This document shows, in pieces, positions 55,528 through 64,000 of a stretch of 64,000 bases of DNA. The translations under genes were made by a program, and so were the position numbers. Each line of letters opens with the position of its first letter. Position 1 is the first letter of the stretch. The stretch lies in assembly GCA_964598535.1 (NCBI GenBank), contig CAZRCI010000018.1, positions 45,242 through 109,241 on the forward strand, given 5' to 3'. The notes beneath the pieces are model-generated. The model was not told where the DNA came from. It searched no databases and saw nothing but the letters and a program-made list of their open reading frames with translations. This DNA is from JALHMI01 sp964598535 (lineage in GTDB: Bacteria; Planctomycetota; Planctomycetia; Pirellulales; PALSA-1355).

Positions 55528-56659
55528 TGTCGAACTCCTCCTCGTGCTGTTGTCGCACGTAACGGCTTTCGATTCTCGAGCCGCGATACCGCCGGCCGAA
55601 GCGGTTTTCGAGAAAGTCTGCAAGGGCCACTTGCTCTTGGCGAACGAGCCCGGTGCCGGTGAGCGCGCCGTCGAAGTAAAGATCCACGACGGCGCAGATG
55701 CCGGCCGCTGTCGTGATCTGGATCGCGCTCCAGGACTCGCCGTTCATGGTTTGACCATAGATTTTTCGAGCATCGCTCATCTTTACGAGTTGGCCATTTC
55801 GTTGTCCCGACACCGTGCAAAAGATGACGACGACATCCTGGAAAGTTACGGGGATTGCGTTTTCGAGGATATCTTTCAAGAGCGCACGACGCTCGGACAG
55901 CCGCAATTCTCGAGTTAAGAATTGCATGAGGTCTCGATGGCCCAGGTAGCGGATCGTTTTGTAGTTGAGCTCGCGCACCTGGCCTTCGAGCGACTCGCAG
56001 AGCGTGCCCAACCCGCCCGAGGTATTGAATGCTTCGTAACGTACGCCATCGAGCGAAAAGTGTTCGATCCCTTCGAGCGGCAAGACTTCGATCTTGCGGC
56101 CTTCGTGAATCGCCTCGCAGAGATTGCAATATTCATTGATCAGGCCGTCGGTGGACCAGGTAAGGTTGTACATCAACGCGCCGGTGGGGAACTGCGGCAA
56201 TGCCCCCACGCGCATTTGAACCGTGTCGGCGCGGTCAAACCCTTGAACGAGGCTTTGGGCCGCGATGGACACGAAGCCGGGCGCGAGACCGCATTGGGGC
56301 ATGAAAATCTGGCCCTGCCGAGCGTTCGCGGCAATCTCTGCAACGCGGCGCGTGGTTGCAATATCTTCGGTAAGATCGAAATAGCTGGCGCCCACCTCGA
56401 GGGCCGCTTCAGCCACCGTCGGGTTGTGGGCGAAGCTGAGCGCCGAGATGACCGCGTCACGGCCGTGCAGCGCATGAACGACCGCTTGGCGATCGTTCGC
56501 GTCGATGAGCATGGTCTTGGCTTTCGAGAGGCGGTGAATTCGCTCAAGCGCGGCCGCATCGCCATCTCCAACGACAACGTCATAAGCATGGGTGGACGTC
56601 AAAAACTCCGCGATCATACGGCCGATCTTGCCGGCGCCTAATAGCAGGACCTTATGCAT
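55511..56659 (-). CDS. Lysine 6-dehydrogenase / saccharopine dehydrogenase-family protein
   Basis: A 382-residue NAD(P)-binding dehydrogenase. The Rossmann motif is VLLLGAGKIGRMIAEFL. The next strands DANDRQAVVHALHGRDAVISAL and DLTEDIATTRRV are saccharopine-dehydrogenase-like. The length fits stand-alone bacterial lysine 6-dehydrogenases, which convert lysine to aminoadipate semialdehyde (cyclised to piperideine-6-carboxylate). Saccharopine reductase activity is the alternative. The next gene, an ALDH7 enzyme, uses that product. Starts MHKVLLLGAGKIG. Confidence 0.86.
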   Translation of the reverse strand: MHKVLLLGAGKIGRMIAEFLTSTHAYDVVVGDGDAAALERIHRLSKAKTMLIDANDRQAVVHALHGRDAVISALSFAHNPTVAEAALEVGASYFDLTEDIATTRRVAEIAANARQGQIFMPQCGLAPGFVSIAAQSLVQGFDRADTVQMRVGALPQFPTGALMYNLTWSTDGLINEYCNLCEAIHEGRKIEVLPLEGIEHFSLDGVRYEAFNTSGGLGTLCESLEGQVRELNYKTIRYLGHRDLMQFLTRELRLSERRALLKDILENAIPVTFQDVVVIFCTVSGQRNGQLVKMSDARKIYGQTMNGESWSAIQITTAAGICAVVDLYFDGALTGTGLVRQEQVALADFLENRFGRRYRGSRIESRYVRQQHEEEFDNEGTD

Positions 56660-56981
56660 TCGCTCGCCTTTTGCTAAGTGCGGCCTGATGAAGACGCGTT
56701 CTTGTCCAAGGTTGCGTTGCCTGGCTCGCGTAAATTATACGACTGTCCTCAAGACGTCGCGGAAGTTCTCCGCGAGATTGGCCGCGAAGGCTTCCAGAAT
56801 AGCGGTATTCGAGCTTTTTTTCAGGTTGGCCGGAGTGTGGCGCAGCCAACGGACGATCCAAGCCCAAGATGGTGTGCCGTTGTAAAAGGAATGGAAAGCC
56901 CTGCCACGGCGACCCCTGGGGCGTCACGGCAGGTTATCCCGAGCGATTGAGTTCGTCCGGCCTCTGGGCGATAATGCCGCG
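56660..56981. other. Intergenic region with no supported gene
   Basis: This 322-bp gap separates the divergent lysine-degradation genes and the sialidase-like gene. A/T-rich CGTAAATTATACGAC near 56728 may be part of a promoter. No gene-like frame was found. Confidence 0.4.
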
Positions 56982-58121
56982 ATGCGAACTCAGGCTTTCA
57001 TTGCTGTTTTGTGTTGCTTGCTGCTTCGGACCGCGGTTGCATCCGAGCCAAGGCATGTTGATGTTTATCATGAACCCGGGCGGTTTGGCGGCTGGCCGGC
57101 CAATCATGGCATGTGGAGCTGGGGAGACGAACTACTCGTCGGATTCAGCGCCGGCCACTACAAGGATAACGGACCTAAACGGCATGCGATCGATCATGAT
57201 CGGCCGGAAGAACACCTGCTGGCCCGCAGTCTTGACGGTGGTTTGAGCTGGAACATCGAGAATCCCGCGTCGCAGGGCGTGCTGATCCCGCGTGGCAAGT
57301 CGCTGCACGGCACGGAACTGCCCGGAGTGCAAGATCGCCCCTGGTTGGAGTGTCCTGGTGGCATCGAGTTCGACCATCCCGATTTTGCGATGACGTTGCG
57401 GATGAGCGACGCCAAGGGCGGAGTGTCGCGCTTCTATTATTCCCTCGATCGTGGCCGCTCGTGGCAAGGTCCGTTTAAATTTCCGAGCCTCGGCCTCAAG
57501 GGCATTGCCGCGCGTTCAGACTATCTGATCAAGGGGCCGCGGGAATGTCTCGTTTTTCTGACAGCATCGAAAGAAGACGGCGATGAAGGCCGGCCGTTTT
57601 GTGCTCGCACCACGGACGGTGGGGCGACTTGGACCTTCGAAGGCTGGATCGGCCCCGAGCCTCGGGGGTACGCGATCATGCCTTCGACGGTCAAGCTCAA
57701 TGATCATGAATTGCTGTCCGCGATTCGGATGCGCGATGGCGAGCCGAGTTGGATCGAGGCGTACCATTCGGCGGACGACGGTCGAAGCTGGACGCGGCGA
57801 AGCACGCCCGTTCCCGACGCGGGAGAGGGGAACCCGGCAGCAATGATTACGTTGGCGGACGGGCGCGTGTGCCTGACTTATGGTGTCCGAAAAGAACCGT
57901 ATCGCATGGCTGCTCGTATCAGTAGCGACGGCGGTCGCTCCTGGGGAGAAGAAATCCTTGTTCGTGGCGAAGGAGGCGGGCGCGACATTGGCTATCCGCG
58001 CAGCGTGCTGCGGCCCGACGGCCAGGTGGTCACCGTATACTACTGGCACGATTCGCCGCAAGAGACGCGCTATATCGCCGCGACAATCTGGAAGCCCCCC
58101 GCGCCGGACGCTCAGCCATGA
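56982..58121 (+). CDS. Secreted sialidase-like (BNR/Asp-box) protein
   Basis: A 379-residue exported protein. Signal peptide (MRTQAFIAVLCCLLLRTAVA) is followed by five Asp-box-like repeats: SLDGGLSW, SLDRGRSW, TTDGGATW, SADDGRSW and SSDGGRSW. These fit six-bladed propellers of the exo-alpha-sialidase superfamily. Sialidase activity itself needs an Arg triad and catalytic Asp/Tyr/Glu, which I could not all place, so the protein may act on another sugar or serve only as a binder. Ends about 13 bp before the YbaK gene. Confidence 0.82.
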   Translation: MRTQAFIAVLCCLLLRTAVASEPRHVDVYHEPGRFGGWPANHGMWSWGDELLVGFSAGHYKDNGPKRHAIDHDRPEEHLLARSLDGGLSWNIENPASQGVLIPRGKSLHGTELPGVQDRPWLECPGGIEFDHPDFAMTLRMSDAKGGVSRFYYSLDRGRSWQGPFKFPSLGLKGIAARSDYLIKGPRECLVFLTASKEDGDEGRPFCARTTDGGATWTFEGWIGPEPRGYAIMPSTVKLNDHELLSAIRMRDGEPSWIEAYHSADDGRSWTRRSTPVPDAGEGNPAAMITLADGRVCLTYGVRKEPYRMAARISSDGGRSWGEEILVRGEGGGRDIGYPRSVLRPDGQVVTVYYWHDSPQETRYIAATIWKPPAPDAQP

Positions 58122-58134
58122 ATAAGATCCTGCC

Positions 58135-58605
58135 ATGAATGAGACCCTGATGCGTATCCGCGCGTTGCTGACCGCGGCAGGGAGCTCGTTTGTCGAGAAA
58201 CACCACGAACCGACCTATACCTCCGCGGAGTCGGCCCGAGCGCGCGGCGAGTCGTTGGCCCACGGCGCGAAGGCGCTGGTCGTAAAGGTCGATGGGCGTT
58301 TTGTATTATTCGTATTGCCGGCCGATCGGAAACTGGATTCAGCCGCGGTAAAGCGGCATTTCGGCGCGAAGAAACTGCGGTTTGCCAATCGAGATGAACT
58401 ACTTGATTTGACGGGCTTGGTGCCTGGCAGCGTGCCGCCATTCGGCCATCCGATCGTCCCGCTGCCTCTCGTCGCGGATCCCGCGCTGCTGGAAAATGAT
58501 CGTGTGGCATTCAACGCGGGCTCGTTGACCGACTCCCTGGTCTTGAGTACCGCCGATTATCAACGCATCGCGAATGCCGACTGGGTGCGCATTGCGGCCG
58601 TATGA
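58135..58605 (+). CDS. YbaK/ProX-like aminoacyl-tRNA deacylase
   Basis: A 156-residue protein of the YbaK/EbsC family, which hydrolyses misacylated tRNAs (YbaK clears Cys-tRNA-Pro). The family pattern HHEPTYTSAESARARG, GAKALVVKVDGRFVLFVLPADRK and GLVPGSVPPFGHP, then AFNAGSLTDSLVLST at the C-terminus, is clear. The GSVPPFG loop and the conserved Lys (ALVVKV) fit. It starts at the ATG at 58135, close to the sialidase-like gene; the link looks incidental. Confidence 0.9.
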   Translation: MNETLMRIRALLTAAGSSFVEKHHEPTYTSAESARARGESLAHGAKALVVKVDGRFVLFVLPADRKLDSAAVKRHFGAKKLRFANRDELLDLTGLVPGSVPPFGHPIVPLPLVADPALLENDRVAFNAGSLTDSLVLSTADYQRIANADWVRIAAV

Positions 58606-58894
58606 CCCCGACTGGGTCGGCAATCTGGTTGGGGCCGTTGGGCCCTCTTTTCAACGCGCACGCTGTCCGTTCGGAACCGGTTCGATATTCGAACTCCTCG
58701 GGGGGCGTATCTTCCCGCCTGCGGGTTTCAGGCTCTGCAAGCGATCGCTAAGCCGCAATTTCATCGTCGCCCCAGCAGAAGATTGTCTGGACAAGTATTG
58801 TCGGGATGATTACCATGCGGGCAAGCACTTATGCCTTCTTTTGAGGCCACAGAGCCCTTTTCGAGGCCAGCCGAGTTAATCCGGGGAGATTGTC

Positions 58895-60145
58895 ATGATC
58901 GATGTGCCGCAGGTCGACGTGCTTGTCATTGGTGGTGGTCCCGCTGGGGCCACGGTTTCGACGTTGATCGCGCAGAAGGGCTACAAGGTGCAGCTTTTCG
59001 AGCGTGAGAAATTCCCCCGCTTTCACATCGGCGAGTCGTTGATTCCCGAAACCTACTGGGTGCTCGAGCGGCTCAACATGCTGTCCAAGCTCCGCAAGAG
59101 CCCGTTCGTCAAAAAATACAGCGTGCAGTTTGTCGGTTCGAGCGGCAGGCTTTCCGAACCGTTTTATTTCGACGATCACAAACCCCATGAAGCGTCGCAG
59201 ACCTGGCAGGTGTTACGCAGCGAGTTCGATCAGATGATGCTTGAAAATGCGCGCGAGCATGGTGTCGAGGCGTTCGAAGAGACGCGAGTTCTGGACGTCT
59301 TGTTCGAGGGGGAGAAGGCCGTCGGTTTGCGCGTGGCCGGTCCGGATGGCGCCGCGCGAGAAATTCGTGCGCGCGTCGTTATTGACGCCAGTGGTCAAAG
59401 TGCGGTGATTTCCAGCCGCTTCAATCTGCGGGTCAACGATCCGGAGTTGAAGAAAGGGGCCGTCTGGACTTACTTCGAAAACGCCTATCGCGATTCAGGC
59501 AAGAACGCGGGCGCCACGATGGTGCTTTCCACCGAAGGGCGGCGCGGCTGGTTCTGGTACATCCCGCTTCATCGAAACATTACCAGCGTGGGGGTGGTGG
59601 CGGACTTTGGGGAATTGTTCCAAGCTGGCAAGTCGCACGAACAGATCTATCAGGAACAGCTCGACAAGTGCCCCGCGGTAAAAGAACGGGTCTCGATTGG
59701 CAAGCAATCCGCCGGGTTTTATGCCACGAAGGATTATACCTATCGCGCCAAACAGCCCGCGGGCGATGGCTGGGTCTTGGTGGGCGATGCGTATGGCTTT
59801 CTCGATCCGCTTTATTCCTCGGGCGTGCTGTTGGCGCTAAAATCCGGCCAATTGGCCGCGGACAACGTGTGCGAGGCGCTGGAGATCAACGATACGAGCG
59901 CCGCGCAACTTGGAAAGTGGGCCGTCGAGTACTGTCGCGGCATGGACCGTATGCGACGGCTGGTGTGCGAGTTCTACAACGGCTTTAGCTTCGGCCGATT
60001 CGTCAAGGATTTTCCGCAACTCAAAGGGCATCTTACCGATCTCTTGATCGGCGACTTGTTCAACAATCACGTGGATGAAGTCATCGAGCCGATGGAATCC
60101 ACGAAGCGCGATGGGGCATACGTGTATGCCAGCTTGCCGGAATAG
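58895..60145 (+). CDS. Flavin-dependent halogenase-like FAD oxidoreductase
   Basis: A 416-residue FAD enzyme. The dinucleotide-binding motif VIGGGPAGATVSTLIAQKG starts near residue 11. KFPRFHIGESLIPETYWVLE follows, the active-site segment of FAD-dependent halogenases and their relatives. GWFWYIP (about residue 220) matches the halogenase GWxWxIP motif, and GDAYGFLDPLYSSGVLLA is the second FAD motif. Halogenation of a phenolic or pyrrole-like substrate is possible. Geranylgeranyl-reductase-type function is the alternative, since relatives share much of the sequence. No partner genes are near. Confidence 0.8.
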   Translation: MIDVPQVDVLVIGGGPAGATVSTLIAQKGYKVQLFEREKFPRFHIGESLIPETYWVLERLNMLSKLRKSPFVKKYSVQFVGSSGRLSEPFYFDDHKPHEASQTWQVLRSEFDQMMLENAREHGVEAFEETRVLDVLFEGEKAVGLRVAGPDGAAREIRARVVIDASGQSAVISSRFNLRVNDPELKKGAVWTYFENAYRDSGKNAGATMVLSTEGRRGWFWYIPLHRNITSVGVVADFGELFQAGKSHEQIYQEQLDKCPAVKERVSIGKQSAGFYATKDYTYRAKQPAGDGWVLVGDAYGFLDPLYSSGVLLALKSGQLAADNVCEALEINDTSAAQLGKWAVEYCRGMDRMRRLVCEFYNGFSFGRFVKDFPQLKGHLTDLLIGDLFNNHVDEVIEPMESTKRDGAYVYASLPE

Positions 60146-60222
60146 CACGGACCTTGGACGGCGGTGGGCTTCTTTTGTGCCATGCCACGCACGAAGTCCT
60201 ATCGCGGACCACTGCGCGATCG

Positions 60223-62814
<2,592 letters not shown>

Positions 62815-62905
62815 GCGCGTGGGGCTCCTGGAAGTACCCGCGCATGCTAGCAAACCGAGGCGTGAAGGGCGAGGGGGAGACCATGAATGCCCTTGCCATG
62901 TACCG

Positions 62906-63742
62906 TCACAATCGTTCGTCGATCGAAGGTATCCGTTGCGAGTGAGGATCGTCGAAATCGAGCAACTCGCGGCCGTGAAGTTCGCCAATCGGTAAATTGC
63001 GAATGAGGAATACGCGTACCCCAAAGTTCTCGATCGTCACGGCCTCGCCCCCAGGCAAGGACAGCGTCATCGCGTTCTTTTCGGCCTCGGAGCGAGGATG
63101 CAAAATCCGGGCACAGCCAGGCGGGCACCAGTCAGATCCAATGTGTCCGATGCGGCCGATTGCCGATGCCTTCTGGTCTCGCAGTTTGACAAATGCCCTA
63201 GCGAATGCGGGGTAGTGGTGGCGATAGTTTTGCCATGCCCAACTAGCGAGGTCCACCGCGGCCAGATTGGCTCGTTCGGAATCGGTCAACAAGATGTCCA
63301 GCGGCGCGGTACGGTAGCCGGGCTCGGCCGCGCGGCGCATATCGATCTGCTGCACGACTTGCAGCATGCCCCGCACGCTGGCCGGAAAGATCGTGTGGTT
63401 ATGAATAGGGAATAGCACCGCGGACACGTCGTGTCCCTCGGGCAGCATTCCGCCGGCTTTACGAATGGCTTCGGTGACGAGGTAGCCCTCGACCTCTGCC
63501 AGATCCGCGACGAAGGTGAAGTCTTCGCTGGGCGCCCCCAGCTTGCTCAAATGGTCAACTCTCAGTTTCGGATCGGCCGGATCGTAGGCCACCATGCGAA
63601 TCAGCCACGAGACGGGCGCATTGGTTCGCATGTTTTCGAAGGCCGCTTCCGCTGGAACGGGCGCAGCAACCCGCGGCTCGAACGCGATGACGATCGAAGC
63701 GTGAAGTGTCAAGAAGATCGCGACAACAAGTCGGAAACGCAT
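62906..63742 (-). CDS. Secreted protein of unknown function
   Basis: A 278-residue exported protein not recognised as a family. Signal peptide (MRFRLVVAIFLTLHASIVIA, cleavage near AFEPR) is seen. The region includes two conserved-looking segments (FTFVADLAEVEGYLVTEAIRK and VLFPIHNHTIFPASVRGMLQVVQQ) and a CPPGC pair near DWCPPGCARILHP. A mixed alpha/beta fold is likely. The ATG at 63742 puts the signal peptide at the N-terminus. The gene stop lies 91 bp upstream of the mutS start. Confidence 0.6.
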   Translation of the reverse strand: MRFRLVVAIFLTLHASIVIAFEPRVAAPVPAEAAFENMRTNAPVSWLIRMVAYDPADPKLRVDHLSKLGAPSEDFTFVADLAEVEGYLVTEAIRKAGGMLPEGHDVSAVLFPIHNHTIFPASVRGMLQVVQQIDMRRAAEPGYRTAPLDILLTDSERANLAAVDLASWAWQNYRHHYPAFARAFVKLRDQKASAIGRIGHIGSDWCPPGCARILHPRSEAEKNAMTLSLPGGEAVTIENFGVRVFLIRNLPIGELHGRELLDFDDPHSQRIPSIDERL

Positions 63743-63885
63743 AAGGCAAGATCGACGGGGACGAGATCGGCTTCCACCCGAAAAGAAGTCTAGCTCACGG
63801 TGCGTTCGCACGAAACTTCCGACACCGGCGAGGGCCGCGATAGGGACGCTCAGGCCGAGTCGCGTGATTCGGTCCTGCGCGCGAA

Positions 63886-63919
63886 AACGGCCCTTGCCAA
63901 ATTAATGGCAAAGGCCGTT
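63886..63919 (-). terminator. Hairpin terminator downstream of tRNA-Ala
   Basis: AACGGCCCTTGCCA (63886-63899) pairs with TGGCAAAGGCCGTT (63906-63919) with one mismatch and a 6-base loop. On the minus strand it comes about 18 bases after the tRNA 3' end and is followed by TTTTC. This is a good intrinsic terminator. Confidence 0.75.
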
Positions 63920-63937
63920 CACCTAAGCATGGAAAAG

Positions 63938-64000
63938 TGGAGCGGAAGGGAGTCGAACCCTCGACCTCTGCATTGCGAACGCAGCGCTCTCCCAACTGAG
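63938..64000 (-). tRNA. tRNA-Ala, anticodon CGC, 5' end beyond the window
   Basis: The last 63 bases, read on the minus strand, form most of a tRNA. The anticodon loop reads TTCGCAA (anticodon CGC, codon GCG), closed by CTGCG/TGCAG. A T-arm with GTTCGACTC follows and the acceptor 3' strand reads CCGCTCC plus discriminator A. Position 70 is U, which fits the alanine G3-U70 identity pair, but base 3 is outside the window. About 10 bases at the 5' end are missing. Confidence 0.88.

Noticed and set aside
58895..60145. Naming the FAD enzyme geranylgeranyl reductase
   Set aside because: The GWxWxIP-type motif and KFPRFHIGES segment fit halogenase relatives better, although the two groups overlap in sequence; it is kept as an alternative only.
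62815..63024. Extended N-terminus for MutS beginning at 63024
   Set aside because: The extra residues overlap the next gene and are unlike MutS; a ribosome site precedes the ATG at 62814.

Overview
The window (64 kb, high GC by eye) looks like a chromosomal segment of a planctomycete, probably Pirellulales-like. This is an inference from gene content: two GroEL paralogues flanking one groES, a YidC with a PDZ domain in its periplasmic part, an oversized type II secretion (T2SS-like) gene set, many secreted proteins with EF-hand, beta-helix, BON, GYF or sialidase folds, and a planctomycete-style outer-membrane barrel protein. I see no insertion sequence, prophage or CRISPR array. Most of the segment is ordinary core genome.

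Layout. 1-8 kb: the end of a CorC/HlyC-type protein, DsbD, an APH-like kinase, a large secreted metzincin-type protease, a PII signal protein and a degenerate receiver. 7.7-15.6 kb, all minus strand: groEL-groES-groEL-dnaJ-grpE, then a zinc-ribbon protein, YacG and a membrane protein; this is a protein-folding cluster. 16-27 kb: a tandem GNAT acetyltransferase, an M42 aminopeptidase, mnmE-yidC, a metallophosphoesterase, a YihY/BrkB protein, GYF and macro-domain proteins, and a secreted beta-helix protein.

27.4-49.9 kb is the most distinctive region. It starts with a 1428-residue exported protein built from about 15 secretin N-domain-like modules and no secretin barrel, then a convergent EF-hand lipoprotein. 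A co-directional set follows, assigned as gspE-F-G-H-I-J-K-L-M-D, with stop/start overlaps between many genes and an 11-bp hairpin after the major pseudopilin gene. A lipoprotein gene directly follows gspD. Its 3' end overlaps, antisense, a convergent BON-domain secreted protein gene by 269 bp. An outer-membrane barrel gene completes the region. I see no gspC, gspN or prepilin peptidase gene here. Together these genes would build a pseudopilus, an inner-membrane platform with its ATPase, and a very tall secretin channel. The repeat protein and the lipoprotein are candidate accessory parts.

49.9-64 kb: purQ-purL (purines), a two-gene lysine-degradation pair (lysine 6-dehydrogenase-like and aminoadipate-semialdehyde dehydrogenase), a sialidase-like protein, a YbaK deacylase, a flavin-dependent halogenase-like enzyme, mutS, a secreted protein of unknown function, and a tRNA-Ala(CGC) cut by the window edge with its terminator.
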